From: Pseudomonas tohonis
GTDB taxonomy: Bacteria; Pseudomonadota; Gammaproteobacteria; Pseudomonadales; Pseudomonadaceae
DNA: 64,000 bases
Direction: 5' to 3'
Assembly: GCF_012767755.2 (NCBI RefSeq)
Contig: NZ_AP023189.1
Span: 3,784,001-3,848,000 of the forward strand
Position 1 is the first letter of the stretch, and the number at the start of each line of letters is the position of its first letter. The translations under genes were made by a program, and so were the position numbers. Below the pieces are notes generated by a model, which was not told the DNA's origin, did not search any database, and saw only the letters and a program-made list of their open reading frames with translations. This document shows, one piece after another, positions 54,863 through 63,648 of the stretch.

Positions 54863-56635
54863 TCAGGAAGGTTTGGCGAGCCCTATCAGGCGGGCCAGGG
54901 TGCGGGCAGCCTCTTCGCGGCTGACCGTCGCCTGCGGGCGGAACCGGCCGGACTCGGCGGCCATCCAGCCCTCGCCCACCAGCAGTTCGGCAGCCTCGGC
55001 GACGGCAGGATCGACTCCGCCCAGGTCCTTCAGCGGCGAGCGGCTTCGCAGGCGGGTCCCGGCGAAGCCCTCGACCAGCGCCTTGCAGGCCAGGGCCCAC
55101 TCCGCGCGGGTCACCTCGCGTTCGCCCCCGAAGCGTTCCCCGGCCGGCAACCAGCCGTTGGACACCACGACCTCGATCTGCTCGCGAAGCGGATGGTTGC
55201 GCTTGACGTCGCTGAACGTCGGCAGCCTGTCCGGGACGGGCTCGGCGGCCAGCGTCATCTGCAAGGCGTTGGCCAGTTCGAAGCGGGTCAGCGCGCGCTT
55301 GGGTTCGAAGTGATTCGACGCATCGCTGGTCATCAGGCCGCGGAAGCTCACCGCGCGTACCGCATCCGGCCAGCGACTGGTGACGGCATCCTGCGGGCTG
55401 CTGCGCGCCGGGTCGCCGAGGAAGGCATCCACCGGGGCGATGTCCAGGCGCACGTTCTGCACCGTGTAGCGGGTCAGCGAATCCTGGAAGCCGCTGTGGG
55501 CCAGGAAGCCCGGAGCCTCGCTGAACTCGAAGCGATAACCATAGTGGTAGCCGTTGGCCGGGTTGTAGCGGGTCATCAACCCCACCTGGCGGGTGGCGGT
55601 GTTGTCGGCCAGGCCGTAGAGCACCGCTCGCGACATGGCGGAAACCGCGGAAAGGTCCGTGATCAGCTGGTTGCCCACCAGGTACTCGTTGCCCGCCACT
55701 ATGGCTTCCTGGCCCTCGGCCGGCTGCACCTTGCCGGTCGCCAGGTCGTAGCGGTCGCCGTTGCCGAGCATGGCCAGCCGTACGTTCTGCAAGCGCGTGC
55801 CGTACAGGCCGAACTCCTTGCGCGCCTGGCTGGCGTCCATCACCGTGAGGTAGCCCTCGCCCAGCACCTGCAACTCGCCGCCGGGCTGCACCCAGATGGC
55901 GGTATTGGTATCCAGGCCGAACCCCCTGGCCGGCTGCTGGCCGACCAGGTAGCTGGCCATGCGCGCGGCGCGCCCGGTGCTGGTCTCTTCGATCCGGTCG
56001 AAGTGCTGGTCGATGATGCCGGCCTTGAACAGCCCTGCCCCCTTGAGCAGTGCGGTGCCGCGCTGGTCGGCCCTGGCTGCCACGCCGAAATCCAGCGTGT
56101 CCATGACCACGCCGTAGGCGGTCGGCATGGTGCCGCCGAGAATGCTCGCCCCGGCACTGGTGCCGGCCACCACGCCGCCCTTGTCGAACACGCCACGCAC
56201 CGCCTTGAGCGTCAGCGACTCGCTGCCATCGGCGTTGTACAGCGCACGGGCGATACGCGCCTGATCACCACCGACGAACCAGACGGCGCTGGCTTCGCCC
56301 AGGGGCTCGAGCACCGCCGGGTCGTTCATGGTCCTCTGGTAGTTCTGCTTGTCGATACCCACGATGGTGATGCGTTCGGCCGGGACCCCGAGCGCCTGCA
56401 GCTCGGCCTGGAAGCGTTTGCTGGAGCCCAGGCTGCCGCTGGCCGTGGGCATGATCGCTATGCGTGCCCGCTCGACACCGCCGGCCAGCTCGATGAGCTT
56501 CTGGTAAACCGCGGTGTTGCTGGCACGCAACATGCCGCCTACCGCCAGCAGGTGGCCTTCGGCACGGGTCGGCGCGCTATGGCCGGCGAGGATCAGGGCG
56601 GCGAGCAGCACGCCCGGCTTGGTCAGCATTCTCAT
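54863..56635 (-). CDS. Exported cyanophycinase-like protein with three C-terminal SLH repeats
   Basis: 590 residues from the ATG at 56635 (another ATG two codons later is possible). Signal peptide MRMLTKPGVLLAALILAGHSAPTRA. The peptidase S51 part holds WFVGGDQARIARAL, the nucleophile elbow VAGTSAGASILGG and IIDQHFDRIEE. It keeps DQHF but not the SERGR block that the other cyanophycinase has. Residues about 400-590 carry three S-layer-homology-like repeats (LTRFELANALQM, VTRAEWALACKALVEG and VSREEAARTLARLIG). SLH domains anchor proteins to surface polymers. It would be fixed at the cell surface or in the periplasm, cutting cyanophycin near the porin. Confidence 0.87.
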   Translation of the reverse strand: MRMLTKPGVLLAALILAGHSAPTRAEGHLLAVGGMLRASNTAVYQKLIELAGGVERARIAIMPTASGSLGSSKRFQAELQALGVPAERITIVGIDKQNYQRTMNDPAVLEPLGEASAVWFVGGDQARIARALYNADGSESLTLKAVRGVFDKGGVVAGTSAGASILGGTMPTAYGVVMDTLDFGVAARADQRGTALLKGAGLFKAGIIDQHFDRIEETSTGRAARMASYLVGQQPARGFGLDTNTAIWVQPGGELQVLGEGYLTVMDASQARKEFGLYGTRLQNVRLAMLGNGDRYDLATGKVQPAEGQEAIVAGNEYLVGNQLITDLSAVSAMSRAVLYGLADNTATRQVGLMTRYNPANGYHYGYRFEFSEAPGFLAHSGFQDSLTRYTVQNVRLDIAPVDAFLGDPARSSPQDAVTSRWPDAVRAVSFRGLMTSDASNHFEPKRALTRFELANALQMTLAAEPVPDRLPTFSDVKRNHPLREQIEVVVSNGWLPAGERFGGEREVTRAEWALACKALVEGFAGTRLRSRSPLKDLGGVDPAVAEAAELLVGEGWMAAESGRFRPQATVSREEAARTLARLIGLAKPS

Positions 56636-57061
56636 TTCTTGTTGCTCTTCTGAGGATAGGTGCGGACCTTTCGGATGAATCAAACAAATTCACCGAAAGC
56701 AATTTGTGAAATGTTTTATATCACCAAAAAACACTCCACAACCCCTCTCATCGCCCTCGAATCCATCCAGACGGCCAGCTTTAATGACAGAAAGGCCCCT
56801 GGAAAGCGCCTTCCGGCGGAATTGCGCTAATGAAATTATTTTTTCATCAAAATCACGCATTGACACAAATAATTCTTCTAATTAGCTTTGCTGACACAGA
56901 ACGTGTCACGCCTCGCAAGCACCACGCAGCGAGCCGGGCCACCTCGCCGAGGGGCGCCGGGGTCCGCCCCCAGCCAGGGCCGGGCTCCGGCGCTCGTCGC
57001 ACGCGAAGCCTCAATCCCGCCGTATTGGCGGGCCCCAACCATCCGCAACTGGAGTCATAAG
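56636..57061. promoter_or_regulatory. Divergent promoter region of the cyanophycin locus
   Basis: These 426 bases separate the leftward SLH-cyanophycinase unit from the rightward binding-protein gene. They are AT-rich compared with the rest. A -35-like TTGACA lies at 56860-56865 with a weak TAGCTT -10 about 17 bases on. A 16-base palindrome TGAAATTATTTTTTCA (56831-56846) sits just upstream of it and has the TGAAA-N6-TTTCA shape seen in RpiR-family sites. Another GTGAAATG lies near 56706. No gene lies in this interval; an open frame past 56830 is only an extension of the downstream one. Confidence 0.5.
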
Positions 57062-57835
57062 ATGAACAAGATCGCTCTGCTCGGCGCCCTGGCGCTCTCC
57101 GCCTGCGCATCCCTGGCGAACGCCCAGGACACCCTGCGCATCGGTATCGAGGCCGCCTACCCGCCCTTCGCTTTCAAGACACCGGACGGCCAGATCAGCG
57201 GATTCGACTACGACATCGGCAATGCCCTGTGTGCCGAAATGCAGGTCAAGTGCGAGTGGGTCGAGCAGGCCTTCGACGGCCTCATCCCTTCGCTCAAGGT
57301 GCGCAAGGTCGACGCCGTGCTGTCCTCCATGTCGATCACCCCGGACCGCCTGAAGGCCGTGGACTTCACCAAAAAGTACTACCACACCCCCGGCAAGCTG
57401 GTGATGAAGGCAGGCACCGAGGTCAAGGACCCGCTGGTGGACCTCAAGGGCAAGCGGGTCGGCGTGCAGCGCGCGTCGACCTACGATCGCTACGCGAGCG
57501 ACAAATTCGCGGACGCGGGCATCGAAGTGGTGCGCTACGGCTCGCAGAACGAAGCCTTCCTCGACCTGGCCTCCGGCCGCATCGATGCCTCCCTGGCCGA
57601 CGTGGTGAACATCGGCGAGGGCTTCCTCAAGACGCCGGAAGGCAAGGATTTCGCCCTGGTTGGCCCCGACTTCAACGACCCCAAGTATTTCGGCAACGGT
57701 GCCGGCATCGCCGTGCGCAAGGGCGATAAGGCCACGGCCGAGAAGTTCAGCAACGCCATCGCCGCCCTCCGCGAGAACGGCAAGTACAAAGAGGTCCAGG
57801 ACAAGTACTTCGCGTACGACATCTACGGCCAGTAA
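57062..57835 (+). CDS. Periplasmic basic-amino-acid binding protein (ABC transporter)
   Basis: 257 residues from the ATG at 57062, which has GGAG upstream. Signal peptide MNKIALLGALALSACASLANA. The mature start DTLRIGIEAAYPPFAFKTPDG, the VDAVLSSMSITPDRLKAVDFT block and DLKGKRVGVQRASTYDRY mark the Lys/Arg/Orn family (AotJ/ArtJ/HisJ). Permease and ATPase genes are missing next to it, so it must work with a transporter encoded elsewhere, for example an aot-type one. It is the first gene of the rightward arm and may carry beta-Asp-Arg or arginine. Confidence 0.92.
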   Translation: MNKIALLGALALSACASLANAQDTLRIGIEAAYPPFAFKTPDGQISGFDYDIGNALCAEMQVKCEWVEQAFDGLIPSLKVRKVDAVLSSMSITPDRLKAVDFTKKYYHTPGKLVMKAGTEVKDPLVDLKGKRVGVQRASTYDRYASDKFADAGIEVVRYGSQNEAFLDLASGRIDASLADVVNIGEGFLKTPEGKDFALVGPDFNDPKYFGNGAGIAVRKGDKATAEKFSNAIAALRENGKYKEVQDKYFAYDIYGQ

Positions 57836-57849
57836 GAGCCGGCTCCGCA

Positions 57850-57882
57850 GGGGTGTCCGGCACGACCGGGTGCCCCTTTTTT
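57850..57882 (+). terminator. Rho-independent terminator between the binding-protein and dipeptidase genes
   Basis: GGGGTGTCCGG-CACGA-CCGGGTGCCCC pairs with three wobbles and is followed by six T. It lies 15 bases past the binding-protein stop and 23 bases before the dipeptidase start. It would make the first gene's product more abundant than the second's, as is common for periplasmic binding proteins. Confidence 0.7.
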
Positions 57883-57904
57883 CTGCCCAGACATCAGGCT
57901 TCCC

Positions 57905-59017
57905 ATGCATCGGATCGAGCATTCACTTCCCTGGAGCACACCCGGAACGGAGCGCCGCCTGACCCTCTTCGCCTTCGGCCAGGGCCCGCGCAAGGCGTAC
58001 ATCCAGGCGGCGCTGCATGCCGACGAACTGCCCGGCATGCGGGTCGCGGCGGAGTTGCGCTGGCGCCTTGCCGAACTCGAAGAGGCCGGGCGACTGCTGG
58101 GCCGCGTGGAGCTGGTCCCCGTGGCCAACCCGATCGGGCTGGCCCAGGTCATACAGGGCACCCACCAGGGGCGCTTCGACTTCGCCAGCGGGCGCAACTT
58201 CAACCGCGACTTCCCCGACCTGGCTTCGCTCGTCATCCCCACCATCGAGCGGCACCTCGGCCAGGACGCCGACCACAATGCCCGACTGCTGCGTGAAGCC
58301 ATGGTCGATGCGCTCGGGCAACTTCCGCCGCCCGCATCCCCTCTGGAGGGCCTGCAACGCCTGCTGCTGCGCCACGCCTGCACGGCCGACCTGGTGCTCG
58401 ACCTGCACTGCGACTTCGAATCGGTGCTCCTGCTGTACGCCCTTCCCCAGGTGTGGCCCGCGCTGCGCGGCCTGGCGGCGCACCTGCGCGCCCGGGTCGC
58501 ACTGTTGGCAGAAGACTCCGGCGGCTTCTCGTTCGACGAAGCGTGCGCCGGCCCCTGGCTGAAACTGGCGGCCGCCCTTCCCGGACACCCGATTCCCCAG
58601 GCGTGCGTTGCCGCGACACTGGAGCTGGGCGGCATGGCCGAGACCGAGCCTGATCGCGCCAGGCACAGCGCCGAGGCCATCCTGGCCTTCCTGGCCCGGG
58701 ACGGCTTCATCGACGGTGAATGGCCCGACGAGCCCGAGCAGGACTGCCCCGCCCTGCCCTTCGCCGGCGCCGAATACGCCTATGCCCCGCACACCGGCGT
58801 CGTCAGCTACCTGCAGCCGCTGGGCGCGCAGGTATCCCCGGGCGACCCACTGTTCGAAGTCATCGACCCCCTTTCCGGCCAGCGAAGCGTGGTACGGGCG
58901 AGCACCACCGGCATCCTCTATGCGCGGGAACGCCTGCGCTTCGCCCAGCCCGGGCTCTGGCTGGCCAAGGTCGCCGGCTCGTCGCCCATCCGCAGCGGCC
59001 GCCTGCTGAGCGACTAG
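57905..59017 (+). CDS. AotO/CphZ-type zinc peptidase (beta-Asp-Arg dipeptidase)
   Basis: 370 residues, succinylglutamate desuccinylase/aspartoacylase (M14-like) fold. The zinc ligands are the His and Glu in AALHADELPGM and the second His in DLVLDLHCDFES; ASGRNFNRDFPDL supplies substrate-binding arginines and asparagine. No signal peptide, so cytoplasmic. It resembles P. aeruginosa AotO, shown in published work to be a CphZ-type enzyme that splits cyanophycin-derived beta-Asp-Arg into Asp and Arg. Its neighbours are two cyanophycinases, a porin and a binding protein, which is strong support for that role here. The start has only a weak AGG upstream. Confidence 0.88.
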   Translation: MHRIEHSLPWSTPGTERRLTLFAFGQGPRKAYIQAALHADELPGMRVAAELRWRLAELEEAGRLLGRVELVPVANPIGLAQVIQGTHQGRFDFASGRNFNRDFPDLASLVIPTIERHLGQDADHNARLLREAMVDALGQLPPPASPLEGLQRLLLRHACTADLVLDLHCDFESVLLLYALPQVWPALRGLAAHLRARVALLAEDSGGFSFDEACAGPWLKLAAALPGHPIPQACVAATLELGGMAETEPDRARHSAEAILAFLARDGFIDGEWPDEPEQDCPALPFAGAEYAYAPHTGVVSYLQPLGAQVSPGDPLFEVIDPLSGQRSVVRASTTGILYARERLRFAQPGLWLAKVAGSSPIRSGRLLSD

Positions 59018-59087
59018 GGCTGCCTGGGATCCGCCGCCATCGGATACACTCGCCCACCCGCCCTCCAGACCGAATTCAGCGACCGCC

Positions 59088-60017
59088 ATGACTCCAGCTC
59101 CGAACGATCTGACTGTCTACACCTCGCCGATGATGCGAAAACTGGCATCGGCCTCGCCGGACCTGCAGCCGTCGCTGCGCAAGGTGGCGGACTTCATCCT
59201 TCGCCACCCGCTCAAGGCGGCGACGCTGACCATCGAGGAGCTGGCGCAGGAAACCTCGACCTCGGCGGCAGCAGTCAATCGCCTGGCCCGCGCACTCAAG
59301 CTGCCCGGCTTCACCGCCCTGAAGGCCGCCCTGGTGAGCACGCTGCAGGACCTGGTTTCCCCCGTGGACAAGTTGCGCAACGAGCTGGCACAGCGCCCGG
59401 ACGGTGCCTTCGGCCTGCACGAGCAGATCCAGGTCGCCAGCGGCAACCTGGGATCGGCGGCGAGCAGCAACAGCCCCAGCACCTTCGAGGCCTTCGTCGA
59501 CTGCCTGACCCAGGCCCGTCGCATCTACATCCTCGGGTTCGGCAACAGCGCCTACATGGCCGGCCTGGCCGCGGCGAACCTGATGCCCTATTGCGCCGAC
59601 GCGGTGGCCATCAGCATGGAAGGCGGCAACGAAAATGCGGCCTACCGCCTCGCGGCGATCACCGAGCACGACGTGCTGCTGGCCATCTCGTTGCCGCGCT
59701 ATTCGCTGGACACCATCCACCTCGCGCGCTTCGCCAACGAGCGAGGAGCGCGGGTACTGGCCATCACCGACTCACCGGCCTCCCCCCTGGTACGACTGGC
59801 CGAGCAGGTGCTCTTCGCGCCCGCCGATCACCCGGTGCTGATCAGCTCCAACACCGTGGTGCTGGCCCTGATCGAAAGCCTCGTCGCCGCCGTCATGACC
59901 CGCAACAAGGAGGCGGTGAAACTCGCCGCCGAGCTCACCGAGAGCGTGCTGTCCTACCTGCACGTGCAGGCCGAGCAACCCCGCCCGCGCAGAGCCATCC
60001 GCAAGCGCAAGGAGTGA
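59088..60017 (+). CDS. RpiR/MurR-family transcriptional regulator
   Basis: 309 residues. The N-terminal RpiR helix-turn-helix is clear (LRKVADFILRHPLKAATLTIEELAQETSTSAAAVNRLARALKLPG). A SIS sugar-phosphate-like domain follows from about residue 120 (RIYILGFGNSAYMAGLAA, VLLAISLPRYSLDT, GARVLAITDSPASPL). It ends with a basic tail RPRRAIRKRKE. The start lies 70 bases past the dipeptidase gene. It most likely controls this cluster through the TGAAA-N6-TTTCA palindrome near 56.83 kb; the signal might be a dipeptide or amino acid, not a sugar phosphate. Confidence 0.9.
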   Translation: MTPAPNDLTVYTSPMMRKLASASPDLQPSLRKVADFILRHPLKAATLTIEELAQETSTSAAAVNRLARALKLPGFTALKAALVSTLQDLVSPVDKLRNELAQRPDGAFGLHEQIQVASGNLGSAASSNSPSTFEAFVDCLTQARRIYILGFGNSAYMAGLAAANLMPYCADAVAISMEGGNENAAYRLAAITEHDVLLAISLPRYSLDTIHLARFANERGARVLAITDSPASPLVRLAEQVLFAPADHPVLISSNTVVLALIESLVAAVMTRNKEAVKLAAELTESVLSYLHVQAEQPRPRRAIRKRKE

Positions 60018-60089
60018 TCGCGGCGCGCCGCGACCGGATGGCCATCGCTGGGTTCACCTGGCGATGCCCATGAAGCCGGGGTTTCCAAT

Positions 60090-60125
60090 ACATATGGATT
60101 TCCGTATATTCACAAATCCATATGT
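60090..60125. promoter_or_regulatory. Putative ArsR operator: perfect 12-bp inverted repeat
   Basis: ACATATGGATTT (60090-60101) and AAATCCATATGT (60114-60125) are exact complements with a 12-base spacer, ending 14 bases before the arsR start. Position and symmetry match the operators of autoregulated ArsR repressors. Confidence 0.8.
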
Positions 60126-60139
60126 AACAGGAAGCTGCC

Positions 60140-60478
60140 GTGCTGACCCCGCCCGAGCTGTTCAAGTGCCTGGCCGACGAAACCCGCGCGCGCGCCACAT
60201 TGCTGATCGTCGAACACGGAGAGCTGTGCGTCTGCGAGCTGATGTGCGCGCTGGACGAAAGCCAGCCCAAGGTATCCCGTCACCTGGCACTGCTGCGTAG
60301 CACCGGCCTGTTGCTCGACCGCCGCCAGGGGCAATGGGTCTACTACCGGCTCAACCCGGAGCTGCCCGCCTGGGCCGCCGAGGTTCTCGAGACCACCCTG
60401 AAAGCCAGTGCCGACTGGCTGGGCACCAACACCGCCCGCCTTTGCAATATGGATGGACGCCCTGTCCGCTGCTGCTGA
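60140..60478 (+). CDS. arsR: Arsenic-responsive ArsR repressor
   Basis: 112 residues from a GTG start with CAGGAAG upstream. The winged helix carries the metalloid-binding cysteines in the ELCVCELMCALDESQPKVSRHLALL block (C-V-C and the third Cys four residues on), as in ArsR of E. coli and Pseudomonas. Two more cysteines end the protein (RPVRCC). As(III) would bind here and release the repressor from the palindrome at 60090-60125. It is the first gene of arsRBCH. Confidence 0.94.
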   Translation: MLTPPELFKCLADETRARATLLIVEHGELCVCELMCALDESQPKVSRHLALLRSTGLLLDRRQGQWVYYRLNPELPAWAAEVLETTLKASADWLGTNTARLCNMDGRPVRCC

Positions 60479-60499
60479 TCCCTGCCCGAAGAGCCCGCC

Positions 60500-61783
60500 A
60501 TGCTGATTGCCGCTGCCGTTTTCCTTCTCACCCTGGTCCTGGTCATCTGGCAACCCAGGGGCCTCGGCGTTGGCTGGAGCGCTGCGCTGGGCGCCCTCCT
60601 CGCGCTCGTCGTCGGGGCGGTATCGCTGCAGGACATTCCCACCGTCTGGGCCATCGTCTGGAACGCCACCGCGACCTTCATCGCCGTCATCATCATCAGC
60701 CTGTTGCTCGACGAGGCCGGCTTCTTCGAGTGGGCCGCGCTGCACGTGGCCCGCTGGGCGGGAGGCAGCGGCCACCGCCTGTTCGCTTTCTGCGTATTGC
60801 TGGGCGCCGCCGTATCCGCGCTGTTCGCCAACGACGGGGCCGCGCTGATCCTCACCCCCATCGTCATATCGATGCTGCTGGCGCTGCGCTTCTCCGCCGC
60901 GACGACACTGGCCTTCGTCATGGCGGCCGGGTTCATCGCCGATACCGCCAGCCTCCCACTGGTGGTGTCGAACCTGGTGAACATCGTCTCGGCGGACTAC
61001 TTCGACCTGGGTTTCGCCGAGTACGCCTCGGTGATGGTGCCGGTCAACCTGGTCAGCGTCGCGGCGACATTGCTGGTCCTCTACCTGTTCTACCGTCGAG
61101 ACATCCCGGGACGCTTCGTCCCCGAGGCCCTGCGCGCACCCGTCGAGGCGATCCGCGACCGTCCGACCTTCATCGTCGGCTGGTGGGTGCTGCTGTTGCT
61201 GCTGGTCGGCCTGTTCGCGCTGGAGCCACTGGGCATCCCCATCAGCGTGGTAGCGGCCATCTGCGCGGCCATCCTCTTCGCCGTGGCGGCCAGGGGACAT
61301 GTCATTTCCACGCGCCGGGTGCTGCGGGAAGCCCCCTGGCAGGTCGTGGTCTTCTCGCTGGGCATGTACCTGGTGGTCTACGGCCTGAAGAACGCCGGCC
61401 TGACCGACGCCCTCACCCAGGTACTGAACCGCCTCGCCGAGCAGGGCCCATGGGCCGCGGCCCTGGGTACCGGATTGCTGTCGGCGGCCCTGTCATCGGT
61501 CATGAACAACATGCCCAGCGTGCTGATCGGCGCCCTCTCCATCCAGGCCAGCGAAGCCAGCGGCATCGTGCGCGAGGCGATGATCTACGCGAACGTCATC
61601 GGCTGCGACCTGGGCCCGAAGATCACCCCCATCGGCAGCCTGGCCACCCTGCTCTGGCTGCACGTACTGGAGCGCAAGGGCATCCGCATCACCTGGGGGT
61701 ACTACTTCAAGGTCGGCATCCTGCTGACCTTGCCGGTCCTGTTGATCACTCTCTCGGCCCTGGCCCTGCGCCTGGCCATCTGA
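60500..61783 (+). CDS. arsB: Arsenite efflux permease
   Basis: 427 residues, 12 hydrophobic segments, the ArsB length. Recognisable blocks are [41 protein letters not shown] and [19 protein letters not shown]. It exports arsenite (and antimonite) from the cytoplasm using membrane potential. It starts 21 bases after arsR and is followed by arsC after 16 bases; no arsA ATPase is present. Confidence 0.95.
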   Translation: MLIAAAVFLLTLVLVIWQPRGLGVGWSAALGALLALVVGAVSLQDIPTVWAIVWNATATFIAVIIISLLLDEAGFFEWAALHVARWAGGSGHRLFAFCVLLGAAVSALFANDGAALILTPIVISMLLALRFSAATTLAFVMAAGFIADTASLPLVVSNLVNIVSADYFDLGFAEYASVMVPVNLVSVAATLLVLYLFYRRDIPGRFVPEALRAPVEAIRDRPTFIVGWWVLLLLLVGLFALEPLGIPISVVAAICAAILFAVAARGHVISTRRVLREAPWQVVVFSLGMYLVVYGLKNAGLTDALTQVLNRLAEQGPWAAALGTGLLSAALSSVMNNMPSVLIGALSIQASEASGIVREAMIYANVIGCDLGPKITPIGSLATLLWLHVLERKGIRITWGYYFKVGILLTLPVLLITLSALALRLAI

Positions 61784-61799
61784 CCGAACGGAGCACAGC

Positions 61800-62270
61800 A
61801 TGCGAGTCCTCTTCATGTGCACGGCCAACAGCTGCCGCAGCATCCTTTCCGAAGCCCTGTTCAACCACCTGGCGCCCGAGGGTTTCGAAGCCGTCAGCGC
61901 CGGGAGCTTCCCCAGGGGCCAGGTGCTGCCACGCAGCCTCACGACCCTGCAGCAGGCCGGCATCGCCATCGACGGGCTGAGCAGCAAGGGCAACGATGCC
62001 TTCGAGAACGACCCGCCGGACATCGTCATCACCGTCTGCGACAAGGCGGCGGGCGAAGCCTGCCCGGTGTACTTCGGCCCGGCGCTGAAAACCCATTGGG
62101 GCCTGGAAGACCCGTCCGAGGTTCAAGGTGACGAAGAGCACGTGGAGGCGGCCTTCCACGCCACGCTGGCACGCATCGACGTGCGCTGCCGCGCCTTCTT
62201 CGCCTTGCCCTTCGGGCAACTGGGGCGCGAGGCGCTCAAGCGTGAACTGGACAGGATCGGCACCCTATAA
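61800..62270 (+). CDS. arsC: Arsenate reductase, thioredoxin-type
   Basis: 156 residues of the low-molecular-weight phosphatase-like fold. The P-loop CTANSCR (Cys8 to Arg14) and the resolving pair in [15 protein letters not shown], spaced seven residues apart, mark the thioredoxin-coupled ArsC class. It reduces arsenate to arsenite for export by ArsB. GGAG lies upstream of its ATG. Confidence 0.93.
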   Translation: MRVLFMCTANSCRSILSEALFNHLAPEGFEAVSAGSFPRGQVLPRSLTTLQQAGIAIDGLSSKGNDAFENDPPDIVITVCDKAAGEACPVYFGPALKTHWGLEDPSEVQGDEEHVEAAFHATLARIDVRCRAFFALPFGQLGREALKRELDRIGTL

Positions 62271-62283
62271 GCGAGCACGAGCG

Positions 62284-62982
62284 ATGACAGACCCCCTACC
62301 GAATCTCGACCCGACCCTGTTCGACGCAACACCGGCAGCCCATGCAGCCAGCCAGCACAAGCCGCGCATCCTGCTGCTCTACGGCTCGACGAGGGAGCGC
62401 TCCTTCAGCCGCCTGCTGACGGAGGAAGCGGCGCGACTGCTGGAACACTTCGGCGCGGAGACCCGCCTGTTCAATCCCTCCGGCCTGCCGCTGCCGGACG
62501 ATGCGCCGGTGGAGCACCCCAAGGTCCAGGAGCTGCGTGACCTGATCCTCTGGTCGGAGGGCCAGGTGTGGTGTTCGCCTGAGCGTCACGGCGCGGTATC
62601 GGCCGTGTTCAAGGCCCAGATCGATTGGGTTCCCCTGGCCCTGGGTGCCATTCGGCCCACACAGGGCAAGACGCTGGCGGTGATGCAGGTCTGCGGCGGC
62701 TCGCAGTCGTTCAATGCCGTCAACCAGCTGCGCATCCTGGGTCGCTGGATGCGCATGTTCACCATCCCCAACCAGTCCTCGGTGCCGAAGGCCTACATGG
62801 AGTTCGACGACGCAGGCCGCATGAAACCCTCCGCGTACTACGATCGCGTCGTCGATGTGATGGAGGAGCTGGTGCGGTTCACGCGGCTCCTGAGGGATCA
62901 CCCCGAGCTGGTGGATCGCTACTCGGAGCGCAAGGAGGCCGCACAAGCGCTATCCGAACGGGTCAACCTGGGTTCGATCTGA
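62284..62982 (+). CDS. arsH: ArsH flavoprotein
   Basis: 232 residues from the ATG at 62284; the open frame extends upstream through arsC in another frame but is not used. FMN-binding site [17 protein letters not shown], with [21 protein letters not shown] and [20 protein letters not shown] as in ArsH. ArsH is an NADPH-dependent flavin enzyme that oxidises trivalent organoarsenicals or reduces quinones. It closes the arsRBCH operon and its end overlaps the convergent dioxygenase gene by 33 bases. Confidence 0.94.
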   Translation: MTDPLPNLDPTLFDATPAAHAASQHKPRILLLYGSTRERSFSRLLTEEAARLLEHFGAETRLFNPSGLPLPDDAPVEHPKVQELRDLILWSEGQVWCSPERHGAVSAVFKAQIDWVPLALGAIRPTQGKTLAVMQVCGGSQSFNAVNQLRILGRWMRMFTIPNQSSVPKAYMEFDDAGRMKPSAYYDRVVDVMEELVRFTRLLRDHPELVDRYSERKEAAQALSERVNLGSI

Positions 62983-63648
62983 TTCCGCTGCCGGCGGCTC
63001 GAACCACTCCACCCCCTCCATCCGGATCCCCCGCAGGCCCGCCGTCTGCAGATGCGACGCATGCAGCGCCTCGGCGCAGTAGGCGATGAGGAGGGAGCGG
63101 CGGCGCGTGCCGAGCAGGTTCAGGCTGCCCGCATGCACCAGGTCGACATCGAACACGAGGACATCACCCGCCGAACCGGAAAGCTGCACGCTGCGGGATT
63201 CATCGCTGAAGTCGAACGGCGGCTCGCCCGGCTCCGGTCGGTGGCTGGCGGGCACGATGCGGGTGGCGCCGTTGCCGGGGCCGTAGTCGTCGAGGAAGAC
63301 CAGGGCGTTGGCGATGTCGCCCGGGCGGTACGTGGAGAGGTCACGGTGCAACTGCTGGTGGCCGCCGCCTGCCAGCGGCTCGCGCCCTTCCGCCTGGGCG
63401 AGGAAGTAGCGCTCGCCGATCAGCTCGCCCACCACCGCGAGCAGCGACGGCAGGCGGCACACCGCCCGCACCCGCGGATCAAGATCCAGCAGCGAGTGGC
63501 GCCAGTCCCTGCCGCGCGGCACGGGCCATTGGTCCGAGGGCTTCACGCCGGCATCGAAGGTGGCGCGCAGCTCTTCCAGCCACTCGGCGGGCACGGCCTG
63601 GCGCAGCAGTGCATAGCCGTCGCGATGGAGTGGTTCCGGGTTGCTCAT
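62950..63648 (-). CDS. Phytanoyl-CoA dioxygenase-like Fe(II)/2-oxoglutarate enzyme
   Basis: 232 residues. The iron ligands are His and Asp in QLHRDLST and the distal His in [11 protein letters not shown]; a later Arg ([10 protein letters not shown]) would bind 2-oxoglutarate. The pattern is that of PhyH-family oxygenases, whose substrates range widely. It is translated from an ATG that overlaps the stop of the upstream VanY-type gene (ATGA), so the two form an operon. Its 3' end overlaps arsH on the other strand. Confidence 0.87.
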   Translation of the reverse strand: MSNPEPLHRDGYALLRQAVPAEWLEELRATFDAGVKPSDQWPVPRGRDWRHSLLDLDPRVRAVCRLPSLLAVVGELIGERYFLAQAEGREPLAGGGHQQLHRDLSTYRPGDIANALVFLDDYGPGNGATRIVPASHRPEPGEPPFDFSDESRSVQLSGSAGDVLVFDVDLVHAGSLNLLGTRRRSLLIAYCAEALHASHLQTAGLRGIRMEGVEWFEPPAAESDRTQVDPFG

